Source of the DNA: CAZMGG01 sp964565715
GTDB taxonomy: Bacteria > Planctomycetota > UBA1135 > UBA2386
Direction of reading: 5' to 3'
DNA: 23,654 nt
Assembly: GCA_964565715.1 (NCBI GenBank)
Contig: CAZMGG010000090.1
Location: 1 to 23,654 of the forward strand
In this document: positions 17,572 to 23,654 of the stretch, piece by piece
How positions within the stretch are numbered: position 1 is the first letter of the stretch
Layout of the letters: each line of letters opens with the position of its first letter
The notes under the pieces: generated by a model
Seen by the model: only the letters and a program-made list of their open reading frames with translations
Databases searched by the model: none
Told to the model about the DNA's origin: nothing
Made by a program: the position numbers and the translations under genes

Positions 17572-18564
17572 ATGCTGCTCAAGCGAATCGAAGCCAAGAC
17601 CCTGCCCGAGGCCCTGCAGCGCGTCCGCACCGAGTGCGGCGACGACGCCCTGCTGGTCGAGACCCGCACCACCCGCCGCGGCTTCCTCGTCGTCGCCGCC
17701 CGCCGCGACGACGCGCCGCTCCACAGCCGCGCCCAGGCCGGTCCCCTCCTCTCCCGCTGGACCCGCGGCTTCGAACCGCTGGCCCAGAAGGCCCTCGACT
17801 TCGGCATGAGCCCCAAGGTCCTCGCCGCCGTCGAGAAGGCCCTGCTCGGCACCCGCGTCAGCCTCACCCAGCCGGGCGACCCGGCCCTGCCCCGCCTCAC
17901 CACCCGCGTCCTGCAGGCCCTCATCCGCGCCGAACGCCGCCTCGAATCGGCCCCGGTCGATCCGCACTTCCGCTGCACGGCCCTGATCGGCCCCACCGGC
18001 GTCGGCAAGACCACCACGCTCGCCAAGCTCGCCGCCCGCGCCGTCGGCCGCGGCGAACGCATCGCCATCCTCACCATCGACACCTACCGCATGGCCGCCG
18101 TCGAGCAGCTCCGCGCCTTCGCCGACCTGCTCTCCGTCCCCCTCGAGGTCGCCTTCACCCCCCTCGACCTGCGCCGCGCCATCGCCGCCCACCAGGACAA
18201 GGATCGCATCTACCTCGACACCACCGGCCGCAGCCCCCTCGACCACGATTCCATCCGCGCGCTCGGCGGCACGCTCGCGGCCCCCAAGGTCGCCACCCTC
18301 CTCTGCCTCGCCGCGGCCACCCGCCGCCGCGACTGCGATGCCATCCTCGACGCCCACGAGCCGCTCGGCATCGACGCCATCGCGCTCACCAAGTGGGACG
18401 AAACGGCGATGCCCGGCGAGGCCCTCTCGGCCTGCATCGAACGCGGCCTGCCCATCTCGCACCTCACCAACGGCCAGGAGGTCCCCGCCGACATCCTGCC
18501 CGCCACGCCCGAGCAGCTCGCCGCCGCCGCCTTCGACCTGGAAGCCACCGAGGCCGCCCGATGA
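17572..18564 (+). CDS. flhF: SRP-like GTPase FlhF (flagellar placement)
   Basis: 330 residues. A short basic N-terminal domain (MLLKRIEAKTLPEALQRVR) and helical N-region lead to the SRP-type GTPase domain. P-loop GPTGVGKTTT is at 140-149, TIDTYRMAAVEQLR at 168-181, DTTGRS (216-221) stands in place of the commoner DTAGRS, and TKWDE (273-277) in place of TKLDE. FlhF determines the site of flagellar assembly, usually polar, and dimerises in a GTP-dependent way. The stop overlaps the flhG ATG by four bases (ATGA), so the two are translationally coupled. Confidence 0.94.
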   Translation: MLLKRIEAKTLPEALQRVRTECGDDALLVETRTTRRGFLVVAARRDDAPLHSRAQAGPLLSRWTRGFEPLAQKALDFGMSPKVLAAVEKALLGTRVSLTQPGDPALPRLTTRVLQALIRAERRLESAPVDPHFRCTALIGPTGVGKTTTLAKLAARAVGRGERIAILTIDTYRMAAVEQLRAFADLLSVPLEVAFTPLDLRRAIAAHQDKDRIYLDTTGRSPLDHDSIRALGGTLAAPKVATLLCLAAATRRRDCDAILDAHEPLGIDAIALTKWDETAMPGEALSACIERGLPISHLTNGQEVPADILPATPEQLAAAAFDLEATEAAR

Positions 18565-19454
18565 TCCTGCCCAATCAGGCCAGCGGCCTGCTGCCGCGCC
18601 CCGCCGCGGCCCCCACGGCGCCGGCCGTTCCCGCCGACACCCCCTGGGTGGCGGTCACCGGCGCCAAGGGCGGCGTCGGCAAGACCCTCCTGGCGGTCAA
18701 CCTCGCCGTGCTCATGCAGAAGGCCGGCCGCCGCGTCCTCCTGGTGGACCTCGACCCGGGCCTCGGCAACGTCGACGTGCACCTCCGGCTCTCGCCCGCC
18801 CTCACCCTCGAGGACGCGGCGCTCGGTCATTGCACCGTGCAGGACGCCATCATCGACGGCCCCGCCGGCCTCAAGGTGCTCGCCGGCCGCAGCGGCTCGC
18901 CGCGCCTTTCGTCCGGCGACCCCGGCTTCCTCGCCGACGTGCTGGCGACCGTGCGCGAGGCCGGCGTCGGCTTCGACGTGGTGCTCTGCGACACCGGCGC
19001 CGGCATCGGCCCGTCGGTCCTCGCCGTGGCCGAACGTGCCGACCTGGTGCTCGGCGTCACCGCCGCCGAGCCGGCCGCGGTCACCGACACCTATGCGCTG
19101 TGCAAGCTGCTCGCCGCCCGCGGCCGCCCCCTGCCCCGGCTGGTCGTGAATCGCGTCCGCAGCCGCGACGAGGCCCTGCGCACCGCCGGCAAGCTGGCCA
19201 CCGTGTGCCGCAAGTTCCTGGCTGCGGAATGCCAGCTGCTGGGCTGGCTGCTGCGGGACGGCGCCCTGGAGCAGTCGGTGGTGGCGCAGCGGCCGTTCGC
19301 CCTGTCCGGCATGGGGCCGGTGCTGGAGGACCTGCGGGGCCTCGGCGCGGCGGTGCTGTCGGAACTGCCGGCGCGCGGGGTGGTGGCGAAGGTGGTCCGG
19401 CCGGTGTCGGCGTCGGTGGGGACGGTCGCGCCGGCGGTGCGCCTGCGCCGGTAG
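18561..19454 (+). CDS. flhG: MinD-like ATPase FlhG/FleN (flagellar number)
   Basis: 297 residues. The N-terminal NQASGLL (5-11) resembles the DQAxxLR motif with which FlhG stimulates FlhF GTPase activity. The deviant Walker A KGGVGKT is at 36-42, DLDPGLGNVD at 63-72, and the Walker B-like VVLCDTGAGIG is mid-protein with Thr-Gly-Ala where many have AGAG. VVNRVRS and SVVAQRPF follow as in FlhG proteins. The start is the ATG overlapping the flhF stop. The last ~35 residues are basic and Val/Ala-rich and may include a membrane-binding helix. It is the last gene of the export operon; a convergent gene follows after 53 bases. Confidence 0.93.
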   Translation: MILPNQASGLLPRPAAAPTAPAVPADTPWVAVTGAKGGVGKTLLAVNLAVLMQKAGRRVLLVDLDPGLGNVDVHLRLSPALTLEDAALGHCTVQDAIIDGPAGLKVLAGRSGSPRLSSGDPGFLADVLATVREAGVGFDVVLCDTGAGIGPSVLAVAERADLVLGVTAAEPAAVTDTYALCKLLAARGRPLPRLVVNRVRSRDEALRTAGKLATVCRKFLAAECQLLGWLLRDGALEQSVVAQRPFALSGMGPVLEDLRGLGAAVLSELPARGVVAKVVRPVSASVGTVAPAVRLRR

Positions 19455-19507
19455 CTGGCAGGTTCGGGGTTCGGGGCCCGCCGGTCGGGATCGCGACGGT
19501 CAGCGCA

Positions 19508-20044
19508 TCACTGACAGCTCTCGATGTTGCACTTGGCACAGATCGCGAAGAGGGTGACCTGCAAGAACCATGGTCCAGCCCACCCTGGATCGGGAACCGG
19601 ATGGGCCCAGAACTGCAGCGTATTGGTGTTTCCGCTACAGGATGCGTTCATGGCCTGTCCGAAGCACGCCACGCCGTTACCGCAACACAGCGCGGGCGGG
19701 TTTCCAGGTCCGGGCGGCCCCGGCACCGTCGTCCAGCATATCTCATTTCCTGCGCCGATCGGCTCGGTCCAGTGCTGCTCCGCCTTGCACCAGAGGATGT
19801 CACGACAGGGCTTGATGACGTTGCCCGTTTGCTCATCCACCAAGCAATTGCACTCACCGTCCAACTCTACGGATGGTGGAAAGGCGCGGGGAGGCATGGT
19901 CGGCGTGTTCACGATGGCACCAGCCGAAGCCTCACATCCATCGCAGATGACCTCGGTTTCGTCCGGGAGCGCCAGGTATCCGTTTGCGAGGCACAGCACG
20001 GCTAGGAACACGACCCTTGCATGTCTGTTGATGACGAATCTCAC
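19508..20044 (-). CDS. Secreted cysteine-rich protein, unknown function
   Basis: 178 residues from a GTG at 20044 that overlaps the upstream gene's stop (GTGA), with GAAGG upstream. This start places the signal peptide first: RFVINRHAR, then hydrophobic VVFLAVLCLANGYLA. The mature part has 14 cysteines, at 34, 37, 65, 67, 80, 86, 103, 120, 121, 127, 136, 169, 172 and 177. They include CDGC, CNC, adjacent Cys120-Cys121 and CAKC, enough for seven disulfides. The middle is Pro/Gly-rich (TTVPGPPGPGNPP). I recognise no family. Low-GC codon use compared with the flagellar genes hints at different origin. It is the last gene of a minus-strand cassette headed by a sigma factor, so probably a structural or surface product. 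Confidence 0.7.
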   Translation of the reverse strand: MRFVINRHARVVFLAVLCLANGYLALPDETEVICDGCEASAGAIVNTPTMPPRAFPPSVELDGECNCLVDEQTGNVIKPCRDILWCKAEQHWTEPIGAGNEICWTTVPGPPGPGNPPALCCGNGVACFGQAMNASCSGNTNTLQFWAHPVPDPGWAGPWFLQVTLFAICAKCNIESCQ

Positions 20045-20988
20045 TTGTTGGCCCTTCTTTGTCCAGATGCACACCTGATCAACACCCCACGCCCACGATC
20101 AGATAGAATCCCAATCCGGTCGAAGTAGTTGGAAACGCGCCCATAAAACTCCATTCGCATGTACAACTCCACGTGATTGATGTGCGCATGTCCCGGAAGA
20201 CGCCGGACGTCCAGGTCGTAGAAGCGCCCCCTCTCGTCGGCCAGCCAAGCCGTGTGGGGCTTGGAGACGTGGAGCTTGGCGGCGTGAATGTGCACGTCTC
20301 GCATTTCCGTCTGCACCCGCTCGATCTCGCCGGCCACATCGTGCCCCGCCCGCTCTCGCACTCTCAGCTGCTCCAATTGTGACTCGCAGACCTGCAGAAA
20401 GAGTTTGATCTGCTTTGGACTCGGTCCAACAGGCTCAGGCTGTATCACTCCTGTCGCCACCAAACGTCGCAACTCAGATTCCTGGTACTTCCACTCAATG
20501 TCTGCAAGCATCTGTATCGTTCGGACCAGTGGCTCCAACTGCGGCGCCAGTTCTGCGCGGGTCGCGGGTGGAATGTACCGATCGTGCTCGTTGATCGTGA
20601 CGTTGCGGAACATGTGGCTCGCCGCGACCTTGCCGTTGCGAGCCATCTGGAAGAACTCCTCGGGATTACGCCTGTTTCGCTCCAGTGCCTCCCACTCGCT
20701 GTCGCTGACCGGATCTGCCTCTCCCACACCCAGACGCACACCCTCAGCAATAGAAGCCTGGCCTCCCCTTCCCGGGGCATCGACACCCGACACCGAAAGC
20801 ATGGAATCCGTCATCCCGGCCAGACGACTCGCCAGCTGGTCTTCGGCTGGCCCATGACTCGGCAGCGTAAGAGCCGGGCCTTCAGGAGCCGCACCACGCC
20901 CAGAGCCAAGCACTTGCCAACCCAGGAGAATGGCCAACAGCGCTGCGATCACGGTGACAACGCTCGGGAGCGTCAGCTTGGGCGGCAT
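20041..20988 (-). CDS. Membrane-anchored helical protein, unknown function
   Basis: 315 residues. One N-terminal membrane segment (about 9-28, SVVTVIAALLAILLGWQVL) without a clear cleavage site leaves the rest probably outside the cytoplasm. A low-complexity spacer (30-95) is followed by mostly helical sequence: ELAPQLEPLVRTIQMLADIEW (146-166), QIKLFLQVCESQLEQLRVRE (193-212), EIERVQTEMRDVHIHAAKLH (221-240). The C-terminal part (245-305) is beta-like and rich in aromatic, His and Arg residues. No catalytic motif or anti-sigma zinc motif (H-x3-C-x2-C) is visible. It lies 45 bases after the ECF-like sigma gene and overlaps the Cys-rich gene, so it may be the regulator's membrane partner or a target. 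The start ATG has no good Shine-Dalgarno. Confidence 0.7.
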   Translation of the reverse strand: MPPKLTLPSVVTVIAALLAILLGWQVLGSGRGAAPEGPALTLPSHGPAEDQLASRLAGMTDSMLSVSGVDAPGRGGQASIAEGVRLGVGEADPVSDSEWEALERNRRNPEEFFQMARNGKVAASHMFRNVTINEHDRYIPPATRAELAPQLEPLVRTIQMLADIEWKYQESELRRLVATGVIQPEPVGPSPKQIKLFLQVCESQLEQLRVRERAGHDVAGEIERVQTEMRDVHIHAAKLHVSKPHTAWLADERGRFYDLDVRRLPGHAHINHVELYMRMEFYGRVSNYFDRIGILSDRGRGVLIRCASGQRRANK

Positions 20989-21033
20989 GCAATAGCAGAG
21001 ACGCGAGCTGCCTCAGAACCGTACGCGTCAGGG

Positions 21034-21594
21034 TCAGAATTCGGATGCTGGATCAGACGATCTGGCCAGGTAGGCCACCGCCAGGCAACTCAAGGCCCTG
21101 CCCAGCAGGGCTCGGGCAGCCCCCGGGGTCGGCAGGCCCATGACCCGTGCCACCTCGCCAAACGGGCTGCCGTCGATGATTCTCAGCTCGATCACCCTGC
21201 GGTATGGGTCGGGCACCTGCGCGAGAGCATCCTGGACGTGGAGGCCTGCCTCCCTGGCACAGGACCATTCGAGAGGACTTACGGCCCTGCCATCTGGTAG
21301 TACGGAATCGAGCGGAACAAGGTCGTCCAGCGAGACCTCCTTGCCGGGGGCTATTCGAGCTTCTTGTCTCCGGATCTGATCGATCACCGAGCTGCGAACA
21401 ACCCGCCGGAGCCAGACCACGAGGGCGACGTCGTCGCCGCCGCGGTAGGAGGGCAACGCGATCACCACCCGCAACAGGGCCTCCTGCAGCAGGTCGTCCG
21501 GTTGGATCCGCAGCCCTTTCGGCACGCGGAACCTCCGCAATAGAGCTTGCACCACCCCGAGGATCACTTCCGGTGCGATAGGAGGTGGGCTCAT
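21034..21594 (-). CDS. ECF-like RNA polymerase sigma factor
   Basis: 186 residues. The ATG at 21594 has GGAG six bases upstream, provided by the last unit of a tandem repeat. Region 2 covers about 15-80: IQPDDLLQEALLRVV corresponds to the core-binding helix of ECF factors, and WLRRVVRSSVIDQIRRQEAR to the -10-recognising part. Region 4 covers about 120-178: ALAQVPDPYRRVIELRIIDG, SPFGEVARVMGLPTPGAARALLGRAL, the helix-turn-helix for -35 recognition. The linker (85-115) is acidic and Pro-containing. It is the first confident gene of a minus-strand cassette, and presumably drives the cassette or distant targets. No anti-sigma factor with a known motif is adjacent. ECF factors of this kind are abundant in planctomycetes. 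Confidence 0.88.
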   Translation of the reverse strand: MSPPPIAPEVILGVVQALLRRFRVPKGLRIQPDDLLQEALLRVVIALPSYRGGDDVALVVWLRRVVRSSVIDQIRRQEARIAPGKEVSLDDLVPLDSVLPDGRAVSPLEWSCAREAGLHVQDALAQVPDPYRRVIELRIIDGSPFGEVARVMGLPTPGAARALLGRALSCLAVAYLARSSDPASEF

Positions 21595-21860
21595 GCCACT
21601 CTCCGAGGCTCCGAGGCTCCGAGGCTCCGAGGCTCCGAGGGCAGAGGATCGATGGGTTCGTCGGGTTCCATGCTCTTCCTGCTGGCGGCGGACACTAGCC
21701 GCTCCGGGCGCAGGCGGCAACACCCTCGCAAGGCACGTTGACCCAGACGCTGTCCCACTGCCAAGCCCCGCACGCGCAGCTCGCTCGATCTTAACGCCTG
21801 ACGCAACCACTGGCCGGGACGCGACTTGCCCGTCTTCGCCGTCCGATAATCGGAGTCCAT
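21591..21860 (-). CDS. Possible small basic ORF upstream of the sigma gene
   Basis: 89 residues if started at the ATG at 21860: MDSDYRTAKTGKSRPGQWLR onward, Arg-rich and without recognisable domain. Its stop overlaps the sigma ATG by four bases (ATGA), as in coupled genes. The C-terminus is encoded by the 8-bp tandem repeats and reads as repeats of the type SEPRSLGA, so the end of the protein depends on repeat number. A weak AAGG lies upstream of the start. It may be a chance frame in leader DNA, in which case this stretch is simply the sigma gene's leader. Confidence 0.3.
   Translation of the reverse strand: MDSDYRTAKTGKSRPGQWLRQALRSSELRVRGLAVGQRLGQRALRGCCRLRPERLVSAASRKSMEPDEPIDPLPSEPRSLGASEPRRVA
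21601..21640. repeat. Five perfect 8-bp tandem repeats at the sigma factor start
   Basis: CTCCGAGG is repeated five times without mismatch (minus strand CCTCGGAG). The repeat begins six bases upstream of the sigma factor ATG, and the GGAG inside the proximal unit serves as its Shine-Dalgarno. Eight is not a multiple of three, so gain or loss of a unit shifts any frame reading through it. Such arrays are prone to slippage. Confidence 0.9.
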
Positions 21861-21909
21861 CAACAGCCGCGCCTTTCGCCCCTGCTTCCCGACCCGAAGG
21901 CCCGCTCTC

Positions 21910-23604
21910 GTGCACGTCCCAGGCCCTTCGTACGCCCTCTGCCGCTGGTGGATCAGGGCCTGCCCCCGTGTGACGCGGTCCTGCGGTCCCTCACCCCAGG
22001 TTCCGGGCCCGCCGGTGTCGGTGAGTACGAGCGTCAACGGTGACGTCTGGGTCGGCGGAGCGCTTGCCGTGGGCACGGACTCGCTGGCCTACCTGACGCG
22101 ATGGAACGGCAGCGCATGGTCCCAGCCGATCACCGGTCTGACGCGCAATGAGCCGTTCGCACGGCATTCGCAGATACTGCAGGTGCAGCCGCTGCCGAGC
22201 CAGGAGGTGTTCGTCACCGGATACTTCAACCTCGCAGCCGGCAGGCCGGCGCTTGGTGCCGCCATCTGGAGCAGCAGCGGTTGGCGGCCGCTCGGATCGG
22301 GGTTGGACACTGCCGTGCGAACGATGGTCTCGACTCCCAATGGCGACATCGTGACCGGCGGCCAAGGACCCGGCTTGAACTCGATCATGCGCTGGGATGG
22401 CGTCTCGTGGACGCTCATGGGCCGTATGACCGGCTTCACTCTCGGCCTCGCGTCGCTGTCCAACGGGGATGTCGTCGCGGCGGGCTCCTACGAATTGGGT
22501 CCCGGCCTCACGCAACCCGTGGTTCGCTGGAATGGGCAGAGATGGGCGTCGGTCGGCAATCTCACAGCCTACGTCAACTCCATCGCCACGTTGGCCAACG
22601 ACGACATCGTCGTAGGCGTGGACCCTGGCTGGGGCCCGGGCACTCGCATGTTGCGGTGGGACGGGAGCTCCTGGACTGCGTTCGGCGGGGTGGTGGACGG
22701 CAGGGTCGGGGTGCTCTACCGCGCGCCTTCGGGCGACCTCCTCGTCGCGGGCAGCTTCACGAGTTTCGGGGGAGCCCCAGCCAGGTCCATCGTCCGCTGG
22801 AATGGTGCGACATGGTCCGGTCTCGGGTCGGGGCCCAACGGCAGCATCGTTCGGGCTGTGGTCGAGATGCGGAATGGCAACATCGTCCTGGCCACCGGCT
22901 CGCAGATCGAGAGCTGGGACGGCTCGTCGTGGACGATCATCGGGTCCTTCATGAACGCATATGCCCTCCTCGAGCTGCCGGACGGCAGCCTCCTGGCAGG
23001 GGGTGACTTCCTGCTTTCGCCGATCGGCCGCTTCGGCGTGGCCAGGTGGGACGGAGTGAACTGGTCCTATCTGTCCGGGGCCCTGGATGCCGAGGCGCAG
23101 GCACTCGGCGCCATGCGGAATGGCGACATCATGGTCGGCGGCTCTTTCACGGCTGCGGGCGGCAGGACGGCGGCCTTCGCGGTCCGCCTGGCATCACCCT
23201 GCCCGGCCACCGTCGTGCCGTTGCCGACGATGTGCACCACCGCCACCGGCCCGCTGACCCTGCGTGCGGACACCCTGCCGTGGATCGGTGCCAACTGCCG
23301 AACCCGTGGCGTGGGCTTCGCGCCGGGTTCGCTGGGGGCGGGGGTGCTGGGGTTCGCGCCGCAGGCAGTCCCGCTGTCGCTGCTGCACCCTGCAGGCCTG
23401 CCCGGTTGCTTCCTGTCGGCGAGCCCTGACGCCGTGAGTCTGCTGCTGCCCATCGGCGGTGTGGCTGACCAGTTGATCCCGCTGCCGCGCAACCCCGGAC
23501 TCGTGGGCATGCGTGCCTACCACCAGCACCTCCAGATGGAGTTGGGGGCGGCGGCCAGCGTGAGCAGCTCGAACGCGCTGCTTCTCACGATCGGGATGTT
23601 CTAG
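21910..23604 (+). CDS. Beta-propeller protein with planctomycete-type C-terminal module, 5' end uncertain
   Basis: 564 residues from a GTG at 21910 (GAAGG about 10 bases upstream); GTGs at 22015 or 22021 are alternatives. A stop at 21847 closes the frame upstream. About eight repeats of ~45-50 residues each combine N-G-D-[IV]-x-x-G-G with R-W-[ND]-G-x-x-W (for example RWNGSAWS, RWDGVSWTLMG, RWNGATWSGLG, RWDGVNWSYLS), which fits an eight-bladed propeller. The last ~110 residues (GLPGCFLSASPDAV, PLPRNPGLVGM, YHQHLQMEL, NALLLTIG) match the module ending the protein at 2601. Proteins of this type are normally exported, yet no signal peptide exists in this frame. The first ~35 residues look unlike the repeats. 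The gene may be truncated or frameshifted at its 5' end. Confidence 0.75.
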   Translation: MHVPGPSYALCRWWIRACPRVTRSCGPSPQVPGPPVSVSTSVNGDVWVGGALAVGTDSLAYLTRWNGSAWSQPITGLTRNEPFARHSQILQVQPLPSQEVFVTGYFNLAAGRPALGAAIWSSSGWRPLGSGLDTAVRTMVSTPNGDIVTGGQGPGLNSIMRWDGVSWTLMGRMTGFTLGLASLSNGDVVAAGSYELGPGLTQPVVRWNGQRWASVGNLTAYVNSIATLANDDIVVGVDPGWGPGTRMLRWDGSSWTAFGGVVDGRVGVLYRAPSGDLLVAGSFTSFGGAPARSIVRWNGATWSGLGSGPNGSIVRAVVEMRNGNIVLATGSQIESWDGSSWTIIGSFMNAYALLELPDGSLLAGGDFLLSPIGRFGVARWDGVNWSYLSGALDAEAQALGAMRNGDIMVGGSFTAAGGRTAAFAVRLASPCPATVVPLPTMCTTATGPLTLRADTLPWIGANCRTRGVGFAPGSLGAGVLGFAPQAVPLSLLHPAGLPGCFLSASPDAVSLLLPIGGVADQLIPLPRNPGLVGMRAYHQHLQMELGAAASVSSSNALLLTIGMF

Positions 23605-23632
23605 CCTGAAGTTCCAGGGGCTGCGAGGCACA

Positions 23633-23654
23633 AGTCCTGACATGTCAAGGGACT
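23633..23654. repeat. Palindrome at the right edge
   Basis: A perfect 10-bp palindrome TGACATGTCA (23638-23647) is flanked by AGTCC (23633-23637) and GGACT (23650-23654), giving an extended, slightly bulged inverted repeat 29 bases after the propeller gene stop. It may be a transcription terminator stem, an operator or the end of a repeat element. The window ends inside or at it. Confidence 0.45.

Noticed and set aside
15459..18083. 874-codon minus-strand frame opposite flhA and flhF
   Set aside because: Acidic, repetitive, motif-free translation; shadow of two well-recognised genes.
20045..20074. Longer start for the Cys-rich protein
   Set aside because: It would put a polar stretch before the signal peptide and overlap the upstream gene further; the GTGA overlap start at 20044 fits better.
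21601..21640. Tandem units considered as a CRISPR remnant
   Set aside because: Units are 8 bp, contiguous and without spacers; it is a simple tandem repeat.

Overview
The window is high-GC bacterial chromosome. I infer a flagellated member of the Planctomycetota. The basis is two secreted-type proteins (at 2601 and 21910) that share a C-terminal beta-rich module, and a beta-propeller with repeated R-W-[ND]-G-x-x-W motifs, a style I associate with proteins of deep-branching marine planctomycetes. No rRNA, marker phylogeny or database search backs this, so the phylum is an inference.

Left part (1-7520). A pyruvate phosphate dikinase gene runs off the left edge on the minus strand. It is divergent from an exported protein of unknown function. 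Next comes an AAA/DUF4143-type ATPase preceded by a near-perfect 16-bp inverted repeat, then a tight argS-apt pair (arginyl-tRNA synthetase, adenine phosphoribosyltransferase).

Middle part (7521-19454) is a motility locus. A 500-bp gap holds a clear class-I cyclic-di-GMP (GEMM) riboswitch aptamer at 7738-7838. It lies in the apparent leader of a FliA/WhiG-type flagellar sigma factor gene, so a second messenger that usually represses motility appears wired to the flagellar sigma factor. Three signalling genes follow: an HDOD protein, a stand-alone CheY-like receiver, and a CheC-like phosphatase domain fused to a degenerate receiver. A 75-residue histidine-kinase-DHp-like gene lies convergent to them. 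Next, a well-spaced sigma-54-type (-24/-12) element and two adjacent dyads precede fliO-fliP-fliQ-fliR-flhB-flhA-flhF-flhG, the membrane export gate plus the GTPase/ATPase pair that sets flagellar position and number. These eight genes are tightly packed, several with 4-bp start/stop overlaps, and are probably one operon.

Right part (19455-23654) is accessory and visibly AT-richer between about 19500 and 21000. A minus-strand cassette carries a possible small ORF, a short ECF-like sigma factor, a membrane-anchored helical protein and a secreted protein with 14 cysteines in its mature part. The genes are coupled by 4-bp overlaps or short gaps. Five perfect 8-bp tandem repeats sit directly at the sigma factor start. 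Divergent from it is an eight-bladed-looking beta-propeller gene whose 5' end lacks a signal peptide and looks truncated.

Most promising signals: the c-di-GMP riboswitch on the flagellar sigma gene, and the repeat-tuned sigma factor/membrane/Cys-rich cassette.
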